Below are positions 54,630 through 64,000 of a DNA stretch of 64,000 nt, piece by piece. This stretch comes from Clitoria ternatea (taxonomy: Eukaryota > Streptophyta > Magnoliopsida > Fabales > Fabaceae), in the NCBI GenBank assembly GCA_037962975.1, contig CM075673.1, positions 18,150,001 to 18,214,000 on the forward strand. Reading direction: 5' to 3'. A program made the position numbers and the translations under genes. Below the pieces are notes generated by a model. It ran no database searches. It saw only the letters and a list, made by a program, of their open reading frames with translations, and was not told the origin of the DNA. Each line of letters opens with the position of its first letter. Position 1 is the first letter of the stretch.

Positions 54630-56350
54630 ATGTGACCTGAAAATAGCATCGATACGACACTTTAATACCTAAGTTTCAGTTACGGTCAACAAAACAAGCT
54701 TGGCAAAAACAAGGCCTGATGCTATGCGTGAGGCCAGTTTTTTGCACTTGACGCATAGCGTTAGGTTGACGCTATGTGTCAGCCATGACAGTAGTAATAA
54801 TGCTGTTGTCATGGTTTTTATGCCATTTTGCTAATTTCCAGCCTACTCAAATGGCCCGTTTTAGCTCTGATTATCACGAAACTTTACGGGCCATATGTTT
54901 TCGCCATTCTAAAACTGTTAGTGTCATACATTTGCCAAAATTCTATCATATGCTCAAGATATACAGAAAAATGCATTTAAGTCAAAAGTAGTGCAAACTA
55001 ATGCACAAAACCTATCAAATGGACTTCAAACTTGGTGAAGCCTATATGTACAAGTCATAAATAAGGTAAGGAACTTGTTGGTCCCTTCCACGGGTCCTAA
55101 AACCCACTGGATCACAAAATCACTTCTCCAGTTCCTAATTTCCCAATTTTTGTCTATTTTCCCTATCATGCATAATATGTTCTATTTCATCACCACATCA
55201 AACATTCACCCATATTCACACTACCATACAATTTATACACGTAATACAATACCTGCCCATTTCAAAGTTCATCAATCAAATGGCTCTATGCCATGACTAC
55301 ACATAATATTATAACATCATATACCTAGTAAATGCATTCAATTCATACACTCACAACCTAAATCCTTTTCCATCATTATCAATCCATCACACATGCAAAT
55401 ATTAAACATCATCATCACATTGCAATCAATTTCTCAAGTCTAACGAAACTACAAGTATAATTATCAAACAACTCACGCATATATATGTACATTATTCAAA
55501 GCAATCTACTAATTTATTACACAAAACATAATCCACAGCTTTCTTGGCATCCGCTCCTCACTTGACGCTTTCCTTCGTGGGATCCGCACCTTCCCTGTCA
55601 CTAGTTACTAAAAGAGTAGAAAATCACAACAAGGGTGAGTGTTTGGAAAAATCACAATCAATATAGAATGGTAAAACTAAATTCTATATTATTAATTCAC
55701 CATTTTATCACTAACATAACTAACTAATCGAGCTTCCTAAGTCTCATTCACACCACTAACAGAGTACATTTCACATAATTATTGCCTAGTTCTTAATCAA
55801 AGGATTCATCAACACATATTGCCAAAATTTGTCATTTCATATCAATAAATATATTAGATGATTCGCCAACATCGATATGCATAACACCCAAACTAAGTCA
55901 TGTAAAACACCATTGACCCTCAAACAATCTATACTATGATGCCTAATATTCGGATACTAAAAGGATCGGCCTTCAGCTAGGGTCCTACTTGACACCTCGT
56001 GAACCCAACTTGGTCCACCGAGCCTGACTTGGTTCTGCACCTTAACCACTAGGTCTTACTTGACTACTGGGTAGCTCAGCTGGATCTCAAATGACCACGG
56101 GAGCCAAAAACGAGGGGTGAAACATACCGTCGGCCGTCCTACACCATATATTTTCACATCGCCTTAATATAACAAATCATCATTATTCATTCAATTTGCC
56201 ATATAAGTATAAGGTTCAACACTAGCATTTACTTATTAATCTTATAATTCAAAACCTAATATATCATACGTAACCGCATAAACATAATCATCATCATAAC
56301 ATAACCATCACATATTTTTAGCTCACAAATTACAAAACGGTTCACCCATA
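54630..56350. repeat. Third LTR remnant of the 42007-45183 family
   Basis: Decayed hairpin motifs at 54717-54782 (GATGCTATGCGTGAGG, TTGACGCTATGTGTCAG) are followed by CACGAAACTTTACGGGCCAT (compare 42388) and the conserved block at 55945-56125 (CGGATACTAAAAGGATCGGC, CCACGGGAGCCAAAAACGAG). Order and orientation match the solo LTR. Its right end is cut at 56351. Confidence 0.62.
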
Positions 56351-56351
56351 A

Positions 56352-58930
56352 TGTAACAGCCCTCGTTTTTGTGTTAGGTCCTCGAGACTAGTTGTCTGTA
56401 TTTTATGATAATTTTATGTGTATTGATGAATGGGCTACGACCGATTTGTTTATTTGTTCTGTTTTAAAAAGATTTTGTAAGTGTGAGGTAGAGATTCTAA
56501 TTTTGATTTTGTGAGAAATTGAGATAATTAGAATAACAATAATAATATGTCTAAGGATGTTTGTAGTAATGAAAATTTATAAAATAAAACATTAATTAAT
56601 TTAATATAAATATTTAAGTAACTGTTTTAAATTAATAAAATTGTGTAACTCCCCGGTTTGAGCCCAAAAATTATCCGAGGGACTTGAGTAAATTATTTTT
56701 ATCCCAAAACGTCCCTAATGTTATTTCCAACAACTTTCGTGAAGAGCCCAACACCCAATTTTAAACAACCTAACTTAAAAATATGGCCTTGAAATTGAAT
56801 GAGGCCTTCACCAAAATTTTTCTAACACAATTCTACACAACTTTGATGAAGAAACCAAAGCCCAATTCGCAACCCATTTGGCCCATAAAAATTATTTATA
56901 CAAGGGACAAAAATCCCATCACAGCCCTGCACCCATTTAGTATTTGGACCATATCTTACTCAATTCTAAATGGAGTTTTTTGTGCTTTATATGGATTTAA
57001 AGAGAACAAAAATTTCTACAACTTTAATGTTCATCCCATATGCTAATTCGGCCCATAAGACACCCTAAACCCACGAGCAAACTGCTGCTCCTGTATGTGA
57101 CACCTAAGCTTGCATGCATAAGGAACTAATAAGAGCACTCCACCACTTGGACATCATCTACCCATGCATACAACACAACTCCTAAACACTATACCTTCTC
57201 CTTAAAATCTTCTAACAACCACATTTTTGTTCTCTTCTAACCACCAAAATCACGTGAAACCACCACCACCTAAGGTATCCATTTTTCTTCCATTTGGTAA
57301 AGCCATCCATGGTGGTCTAGAAGCAAATTTTTGGAGCCTTGTCATTCTCCCTTGAACACGAAAATCTTGTTGGTAGGGGGGGTACTTTTATTATTTTAGA
57401 TCCATAAAATAATGCATGCATGGTGAAGTATAAGTGTCCTTAACACTTATACTTTAATATCTCTTTAAAGATCTAAGTTTGTATGGTTTGGATTTTGAGA
57501 AATCTTTGTGAAAAAAGTGGATCTTTAAGAGATATTATGACTGCACCATGGTTGTTGTTAGATCCTTTGAATTTTAAAATTTTTATGAAGATTACTAACA
57601 CTTGAATTTTATTGCTGCAGATTTTTGGTTGTAACTCTATAATGCATATGATAAATTGTTAATTATGTGTTGATTGGTTTGATTGGTGACTTGTTGTGTA
57701 GTAATATTTTTAGAAAACATAAAATCTTTAAAAATGAGTTTTATAATAAAGAGTGGACTAATGTTGCTGTTGGAAATTTTTAATGGTTAGTAAAACAACT
57801 TAATAAATTTTAGATCCTAACGTATAACTTGGAAAAAAATGATTTTTGGTGGTAGGAAATTAGTAACGTGACTTAATCTTGAAAATTATGTGATAAAATA
57901 AATTTTAGTATAAAACTTTAATTCTGGAATTTTATTTAAAAAATAAGAACAAGTGATTTTTAGTTATAGTAATTAAATAATATGTTTATGAAATTAAGAA
58001 AGTGGTTTACGTGAGTTTTAGAAAGAAATTCTTGATGAATATTTGGAATAATTGGTGCTGCTGTATTTTGACATATTTGAGTATTAATTGTGGTCCTAAA
58101 AATGTTATTATTGTGATAATAAATAAAAGAATTAAAAGGGACCTGAGTTAGGCGTGAACTAAACGTTGGAAATGGTATAAAACGTGTTGTTGTGAGTAAA
58201 CGGATGAAATTGGCAAAACTGTTTTGGAGAAGTATTGGGTGGTATTAGAAGTGAATTTGGAGCATGATAAAAATACTCAAAGAAGAAAAATTAGTTGGAA
58301 GAATTTTTGACGCGTGATTTGTCCTTAAAACGCATTTTTACAAACGTTGAAACGACAAGCTTTGGCATATGGTGAATTTTTGTGTAGGGGTTGTTTTCTG
58401 GACAGATTTTATTTTTAGTTTTACTTTATTTAGTTAGTATTTTCAAAGTTAAACACTTTTGGCTTTGGAATCACTCAAATCAAAATTTTCTAGATAAAAT
58501 ACGACAAAAACAAAATTTTAGACCGAGAAAACAAAAATGCACTATCTTTTATCTTACTTTAGAAAAAGAGGAGTCTTATATTTTCAATATAAAATTAGGA
58601 AGATTACATTATAAATAAGAAAGTATTTCATCTATTATTTATGAAAAATTTTAGAAAGATAAAATCAAGTTATTTTGTTTATTATAAGTAAATACGACGA
58701 AATGACTTTAGTAATCGAAAAATCGAGAGAAACTTTTATACCTTACAATTAAGGCAACGTTAGATTTTCTTAAGTTATAAGAAACATAATTGAAATTTAT
58801 GTTACTCCTTTTACTTAGATACCTATCCTATTACTAATAAATTAAATGTTTTACACTAGAAAATTTTCTCATAAGATTCATTTAGAAAATAACTTGATAT
58901 TTCTAGTGAAAAGAATTTTTAGTAGTATGG
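56352..58930. repeat. Probable LTR remnant(s), non-coding
   Basis: TGTAACAGCCCTCGTTTTTG at 56352 and TGTAACTCCCCGGTTTGAG at 56644 look like starts of gypsy-type LTRs. The rest is AT-rich, with no gag or pol similarity. The unit is truncated on the right by the Ogre-like LTR at 58931. Assignment is tentative. Confidence 0.35.
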
Positions 58931-59427
58931 TGTGAACACCTATTTTTGTCCGGCAATATATATTAAAATATGAAAAAGAAAAAAAAAGAGTTTATTTGTC
59001 CTAGAATCTGGAGTCAATGTTGACTGCATTAACCAGGGTCCTAGCACGGTTTCATGACCGGTGTTACCTCATTAGTTCTAAGCTCGTACAGCCTCAGTGG
59101 AGTACGGTATTTTACACCTCAGTTCGAAGGGAATCCGAGGTTCTTCAAGTTAAAACTGATGTGTTAATCCGTACTTGAACTTCAAGACACACCGAAGGTA
59201 AACCTGCAGGAGATCCCCCAATGCTTAATATTTAACCGAGGTGAAGAGAAATGTCTATAGTTGACCAATGATTTCAGACCCCGGTTATGACTTATCAGTT
59301 CTCATTGGTGATGTGGTACAGTGCTTAGAACCTCGTCCAGTCCAGATTGCCACCCCGGATCATATTTAAAAAAAATAATATTAAAAATTGCATAGTGATC
59401 ATTGGAATAGTAACCCTTCCCCATTTC

Positions 59428-59435
59428 TATAAATA
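59428..59435 (+). promoter_or_regulatory. Upstream TATA box in the Ogre LTR
   Basis: TATAAATA in CTATAAATACCC, 73 bases before the ATG at 59501. A start site near 59460 would give a 40-nt pyrimidine-rich 5' UTR. Confidence 0.6.
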
Positions 59436-59500
59436 CCCAATCCCTCTTCATTTCCTACCACACCTCTCATTTCATCAATTCTCTTCATTTCTCTCAAGCA

Positions 59501-59635
59501 ATGGCTGATGGATGCCGAAGCCAAGAGGAAAGAATAAGGGAGGGAAGACGATGTTTTGTGACTACCTTTTTACTCCTTATAGTGTGGGTAGTAATTTATA
59601 TTTATTGGATATTTTATATATTTCCATATATGTAA
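59501..59635 (+). CDS. Small ORF in the Ogre LTR, putative 44-residue membrane peptide
   Basis: The ATG lies in a favourable context (CAAGCAATGGCT). The product begins MADGCRSQEERIREGRRC, a charged soluble head, followed by a strongly hydrophobic segment (FLLLIVWVVIYIYWIFYIF) long enough for one transmembrane helix. Basic residues before the helix suggest a cytosolic N-terminus. An AATAAA (59634-59639) overlaps the stop, and a TATA box lies 73 bases upstream. I do not recognise it. It may be a chance frame in the retrotransposon leader, but promoter, start context, membrane segment and poly(A) signal coincide. Confidence 0.35.
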   Translation: MADGCRSQEERIREGRRCFVTTFLLLIVWVVIYIYWIFYIFPYM

Positions 59636-59649
59636 TAAATAATTTAAGC

Positions 59650-60030
59650 TTCCATTTGTATTTTTAAATAAAAGGCCCAAAAAAAAATACAAACAAATAA
59701 AAATAAAAAAATAAAAATGGGCCAAAAAAAAAGAAAAAAAAAGAAAAAATAAATAAATAAAAAAACAAAAAAAACAAAAAATAATAATAATAAATAAATA
59801 ACGAAAATAGTAATAATAAAAAAAATCAAATAAAAAAAAGGGCCAAAAAAAAGAAAAAAAAGGAAAAAAAATGGGCCCAAACAAAAAAAAACAAAAAAAA
59901 ATCTAAAAAAAAAGCCCAAACAAAAAAAATTAAAAAAAATGAAATGAGCCAAAAAACAAAAAAGGTCCAAAAAAAGTTTAAAAAAAATGAAAATTAAAAA
60001 AAAAGAAAAAAAAGAAAAAAGAAAAGAAAG
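59650..60030 (+). repeat. A-rich low-complexity tract
   Basis: About 380 bases of runs of A broken by GGGCC and GCCC (AAAGGGCCAAAAAAAAG, AATGGGCCCAAACAAAA). Frames on the minus strand (59570-59970) are artefacts of it. Confidence 0.8.
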
Positions 60031-60169
60031 GTCACAGTGGTTTATTATTGGTGGGACCCAGTTTGGTTGGATAATTGAAGAAAATTGGAGAAATTGACAT
60101 CAAATTTGGACAAATTGAAAAAGTAGAAAAGTGATGTCATTTATGGAGGATCCAATGCCAAATTTCTTC

Positions 60170-60177
60170 TATAAATA
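60170..60177 (+). promoter_or_regulatory. Downstream TATA box in the Ogre LTR, probable main LTR promoter
   Basis: TATAAATA in TTCTATAAATAGAAGG is followed by a purine-rich leader (GAGAAGAAGGAGAAAAAGAG). Its position just before a transcribed-looking leader fits the U3/R boundary. Confidence 0.5.
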
Positions 60178-60489
60178 GAAGGTGATATTGAGGCATTTTG
60201 GGAGAAGAAGGAGAAAAAGAGAGGAAAGAGTGTTAAATTTTTGTGAGAATTTTTAGAAGTTTTGATTTTCAAAAATTATGTTGTGTAATCCTAGTTAGGA
60301 AAATGAGTGCACCACTCTAGTTTGTATTAGTATGTGAGTTTTTATGAGCCAAAATACTGTCCAAGTGTTGTAACCGGTATCCAAATACCTTCAAATCGAG
60401 TCCAAACAAAGCCAAAAGCAAAGGAAATCTACACAAAATTGATTTCTCGACTTCCGTTCTAGTTTCTCTGTAATTGATCTTGTACCAAG

Positions 60490-61530
60490 GTATTTTTTAT
60501 TAATACAAGGTTGTTTATTTACATTTATTTATTCATCTTTATTTAATTATTATTTATTTTTCTACACTTTTATTTTTCTTTATTTATATTCAAGCACTTT
60601 ATTTTCCTGCACTTTATTTTTCTACAGTTATTTATCTATTTATTTATTTTTATGCATCTCCATCTTTATTTATTTATTTGTACATTTATTTTTCTTTATT
60701 TATTTATTTTTTTTACACTTTTATTTCTCTTTATTTACTTTTCTGCACTTTTATTATTGTTAATTTATTTTTCTGCACTTTACTTATCCACACTTTATAT
60801 TTCTGCAATTATTAGTTTATTTTTTTATTTTTTATATTTTTATCTTTATTTATTTATTTTTATGCCCTTTTATTTTATTTATTTACTTTCCCGTCCTTTT
60901 ATTTTTGTTATTTACTTTTCTGCCATTTTATTTTCATGTATTTACTTTTCTGCCCCTTTATTTTTATTATTTACATTTCTGTCCCTTTATTTTTATGTAT
61001 TTACTTTTCTACCCCTTTATTTTTGTTATTTATATTTCTGCCCCTTTATTTTTATATATTTACTTTCCTGCCTCTTTATTTTTGTTATTTACTTTTCTGC
61101 CTCTTTATTTTCATATATTTACTTTTCTACCCCTTTATTTTTATTATTTACATTTTTGCCCCTTTATTTTCATGTATTTACTTTTCTGTCCCTTTATTTT
61201 TATTATTTACTTTTCTGCCCCTTTATTTTTGTTATTTACTTTTCTGCTCCTTTATTTTTTTATTATTTATTTTTCTGCGCCTTTATTTTATGTATTTATT
61301 TTTCTACTCTTTTATTTTTATGTATTTATGGTTATGTCTATTTATTTTTATTTTTATTTTTATTTTTATTTTTATTTTTTGAACTTTTATTTATTTTTCT
61401 GTACCTTTATTTTTTTTATTTTATTATTATTATTATTTATTCTCTGTACCTTTATTTTTAGTTATTTATCTTTGTGCCCCTTATTTATTTATTTATTTTT
61501 TTACACTTTCTATTTATTTATTTACATTTG
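60490..61530 (+). repeat. T-rich degenerate tandem repeat, about 29-30 bp unit
   Basis: The unit CTGCCCCTTTATTTTT plus GTTATTTACTTTT alternates with a form having ATGTATTTAC, giving a higher-order period near 59 bp. It is most regular at 60900-61260. Open frames exist only because T-rich repeats lack stops. Confidence 0.82.
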
Positions 61531-62462
61531 ACTATTTTTAATAGTTTATAAATATGTATATGTATATATATCTATACATAATTATCCATTTTTATTATGG
61601 TCATGATTTCCTATTATTTTCTCTTAGTAACCTTTTAATAATTAAGAAAAAAAATCACTTTCATAAAAAAATAAAAAAAATAAAAAAATCAAGACTAATA
61701 AATAGTGTGTTATTTATTCATTCATTTTTTTCTTAAATTTAAGATGAGATTAATTTAGATGAGACATCTTATTAATCTTATTTTTTTCTAAAAGATAATT
61801 AAATAATATTCCTTGTCAATTTTAATTAATTAAGTGTATTATATTTCTTTATCTTCATGTTGATGTGTTTAATTCTATTTTTTTTCCTCTTATCTTTATT
61901 TATTTATTTATTTGTTCATTTTGAACTTTATATTTCTCAATAAAAATCAATTTTTTTTACTAGAAAATAAGTAAGACAAGACGTCTTATTGTTTTTTTAT
62001 CTTTTTATTTTTATGATCTTTTAATCATTTGTTTATTTATTTTCTTAGAACTAAAAACAACAAACTTAGGAGATGTATTTTATTATTATCTTTGTTTTAT
62101 TCATATTTATATATATTTTTTATTGTGTATGTTATTTATGATTGTTTTATGAAGGATGAAATACTTGATAATCATTTTTGAAATTATGCATGATCAATTT
62201 GGGTAACCATTTTTTTACAGACAGTGTGGGGTGCTAATACTTTCCCCTCCTGTAATTCGACTCCCGGACTAAACAGAATCTCATATTTTTTTCAAAAAAA
62301 AAACCCAGTGCTGTTTAAAGGTTTTCCTAATATTTTCCTTAATAAATATTAGTGGCGACTCCTTGAACCCTTTATTTTTTTTAGGTTTCTCAAGAGCCTC
62401 ATTTCAATACCGTTTCAATTTTCTTTTATTTGTCTTTAACCAGTCCGCGTCGCGCGCCGGGA
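61531..62462. other. Remaining U5-side LTR sequence
   Basis: AT-rich DNA, then a more complex stretch near 62220-62476 (GTGGGGTGCTAATACTTTCC, GGCGACTCCTTGAACCC, CGCGTCGCGCGCCGGGACCC) up to the LTR end. No gene is seen. Confidence 0.5.
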
Positions 62463-62478
62463 CCCCGGTCGCGACAGA

Positions 62479-62496
62479 TGGCGACTCCGCTGGGGA
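62479..62496 (+). promoter_or_regulatory. Primer-binding site, tRNA-Arg type
   Basis: TGGCGACTCCGCTGGGGA lies two bases after the LTR end. This sequence is the tRNA-Arg primer site typical of Ogre retrotransposons. Confidence 0.85.
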
Positions 62497-63274
62497 TATT
62501 TTGAGAGTCAAGCCCGTTAAATTGATCTTGTGTGTTTTGTTGATTGTTAATTATTTCATCCTTTATATTTATTTGTTATGTTATTCTCGTTGTTCATCTA
62601 ATCTCCCATTAATTTTAGATTGTATATTATTATTATTATTTTTTTTACTTCTTTATTGCCTTAATTTAGAACCATAGGGTAGAAGACATGTGATATTTAT
62701 TTTGCCTTGTGTTTGTTCATTGTGAAGAATGGGTAAAAGTCCAGGTATGAACGCCCCACACACTTCACATTCATCATAATGCACACACTATTAGAAGGGA
62801 CCCTATTCCCGGGCCCCGCAAAAGACATAGGCTAGGGGAGATTATTAGCGGTGTCATTTAGGACGAGACGTCCTATCATGATTCGCGTGAAAATCTCAGC
62901 CGGGGTGTTATCTTAGTTATGATGTCCGCACTAAGTAGGATTCCCTACTTTTTGCATAAGACTCATAGCTAAAGATCAGAGCTCCGGTGACCTTCTTAGA
63001 ACCAATTAGAACAATCACCTTTTGAAGAAACACGATTAAATAGCCTTAGAGCCAATTAGGTGGTTACCCTGTCTAAGACACAATTGGGCAGACATTCCTT
63101 TTATCTTTTATTCATTTGCACAAAGTTTTTTTTAAAAAAAAAATCAAAAATGTATATTTTCTATACTTAAGTCATGATAAATATTATCACACTCTTATGT
63201 GAGGATATTTATCAAACTGTCATTTATTTCTTTTGATAAAGGTGAAATTTAAACATCGGTAAGTATCACTAAAA
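62497..63274 (+). other. Untranslated leader of the Ogre-like element
   Basis: 778 bases between primer site and ORF1 without a supported frame. Confidence 0.55.
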
Positions 63275-64000
63275 ATGGAATTTAACATGAGATCAAGTGA
63301 TCAAGAAGTGAATGCAACTGGTCTAAAAAATTTATTACACCTCAAAGTCATCAGATCAAATACTAACAATCTGTTGTCCTTAAGCAAAAGGATGGATATT
63401 ACTCAGAAAATGACCTTTACAAGGAAGTATGGAAAGATCCTAAAATTCTTAGAGGTCGAAGTGCAAGAAGGGGCCCTTACTGCTTTAGCTCAGTTTTATG
63501 ATCCTCCTCTCCGCTGTTTTACATTCAAAGACTTCCAGTTAGCTCCTACTTTGGAGGAGTTTGAACAGATATTTGGCTTGCCATTAGAAGATTTGAAACC
63601 TTATCGTCGAACTGAACATCATGCTTCAATGTTCAGTGTAGCTCGCATTCTCAAGATGGATCCTGAAATGCTTAAGAAGGCTCAATTAAATAGGAACCAA
63701 ACTTCAGGATTCGCACTAAGCTTTTTTGAGCAACAACTCCTCAGTCAGGCAGGGAAAGGAGAATGGGACGTGTTTGTTGATATTTTGGCGTTGGCCATTT
63801 ATGGTGTGATCCTTTTCCCAAGCCTTGATAATTATATTGATTTCAAGGCAATTGATGTTTTCCTAGCTAGAAAGCTTAGGGGTGAAAGTTCCATGACTGC
63901 TGTCTTAGCTGATATCTATTGTACAATGGATTCCTGTCACAACCGGAATGGGAAGAAGATCGTCTGTTGTCTACCCGCCTTGTATGTATGGCTTACTTCT
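63275..64000 (+). CDS. Ogre ORF1 (N-terminal 242 codons, continues beyond window)
   Basis: Open from ATG 63275 to the window end without a stop. It begins MEFNMRSSDQEVNATGLKNL. The core shows FTRKYGKILKFLEVEVQEGA, FYDPPLRCF, then FKDFQLAPTLEEFEQIFGLP, and later GEWDVFVDILALAIYGVILF and HNRNGKKIVCCLPALYVW. This matches the extra ORF that Ogre elements carry before gag (DUF7745-type, related in pattern to the plant mobile domain). Its function is not known. The intact frame suggests a fairly young or constrained copy. A second in-frame ATG (63287) gives a four-residue shorter start. Confidence 0.83.
   Translation, partial: MEFNMRSSDQEVNATGLKNLLHLKVIRSNTNNLLSLSKRMDITQKMTFTRKYGKILKFLEVEVQEGALTALAQFYDPPLRCFTFKDFQLAPTLEEFEQIFGLPLEDLKPYRRTEHHASMFSVARILKMDPEMLKKAQLNRNQTSGFALSFFEQQLLSQAGKGEWDVFVDILALAIYGVILFPSLDNYIDFKAIDVFLARKLRGESSMTAVLADIYCTMDSCHNRNGKKIVCCLPALYVWLTS

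Larger units (their letters stand above)
58931..62476 (+). repeat. 5' LTR of the Ogre-like element
   Basis: It starts TGTGAACACC and ends GGTCGCGACA. It contains two TATA boxes, a small ORF, an A-rich tract and a long T-rich tandem tract, each listed separately. The long frames at 60652-61531 come from the T-rich tract. Confidence 0.82.
58931..64000 (+). mobile_element. Ogre-like Ty3/gypsy retrotransposon, 5' end
   Basis: A 3546-bp LTR (58931-62476), two bases, then the tRNA-Arg-type primer site TGGCGACTCCGCTGGGGA, a leader, and an ORF1 that runs off the window. A very long LTR, this primer site and an extra ORF before gag are the recognised signature of Ogre elements. The candidate target duplication is TATGG (58926-58930), to be matched outside the window. 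Confidence 0.87.

Noticed and set aside
59570..59970. Minus-strand Phe-rich frames
   Set aside because: Complement of the A-rich tract; no start signal or family resemblance.
60652..61531. Long plus-strand frames (up to 269 codons) of Phe/Leu/Tyr-rich protein
   Set aside because: They overlap in several frames within a T-rich tandem repeat of an LTR; T-rich repeats lack stop codons by composition.
62479..62496. Possible tRNA gene fragment
   Set aside because: The match is only 18 bases, at the exact place of a retrotransposon primer site, and no cloverleaf surrounds it.

Overview
This is a transposon-dense stretch of a flowering-plant genome, most likely a legume of the soybean/bean type (inferred from the UGT73 genes and from the SIRE-like copia and Ogre-like gypsy elements). 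The only intact host genes I can support are two intronless UGT73-type glycosyltransferase genes on the minus strand (18136-19608 and 47635-49107). They are about 85% identical by eye and share upstream and downstream flanks, so they are copies of one duplicated block. About 28 kb of nested transposable elements now lies between them. No rRNA, tRNA gene or CRISPR array was seen.

Layout. 1-15869: most of a Ty3/gypsy element of the Tat lineage on the minus strand. Its 5' LTR is at 15130-15869, gag-pol is at 15064-9599 (seven in-frame stops, two indels), and a 9.6-kb 3' region is filled with tandem repeats. That region also holds two tandem copies of a gene running on the opposite strand (3-2504 and 4236-6890). 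Each copy has an in-phase intron and a poly(A) signal, and the second has a visible TATA promoter. 16237-16985: a LINE 3' end. 18136-19608: UGT gene 1. 20633-21257: a solo Tat-family LTR with a CAAAA target duplication. 22141-23136: an old Tat remnant. 24057-40518: a Mutator-like element (MULE) with two convergent decayed genes, a plant-mobile-domain (PMD) gene on + and a MULE transposase on -.

The MULE transposase is split by a very young full-length SIRE-like copia element (30019-39984, target duplication CCAAA). It has 1431-bp LTRs differing at three sites that I found, plus gag, pol and an extra downstream ORF. 41340-46130: a decayed gypsy LTR split by a 3177-bp solo LTR of the same family (42007-45183, target duplication CTTAA). 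46587-47439: fragments of a CACTA-like end, a MITE-like palindrome and a gypsy gag. 47635-49107: UGT gene 2. 49200-58930: AT-rich DNA with a 1-kb LTR-like unit, a CACTA-like end and further LTR remnants. 58931-64000: the 5' end of an Ogre-like element with a 3546-bp LTR, a tRNA-Arg-type primer site and the start of ORF1, which runs off the window.

How the parts relate. The glycosyltransferases presumably glucosylate small secondary metabolites in the cytosol, and the window gives no further pathway gene. The most interesting material is in the transposons. Four unrelated element types here (Tat, MULE, copia, Ogre) each carry an accessory protein that is neither gag nor pol, and these proteins share a faint PMD-like motif. 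The Tat element carries its accessory gene twice, in antisense, as an apparently self-contained spliced transcription unit. The Ogre LTR contains two TATA boxes, one of them just upstream of a 44-codon ORF for a putative membrane peptide.
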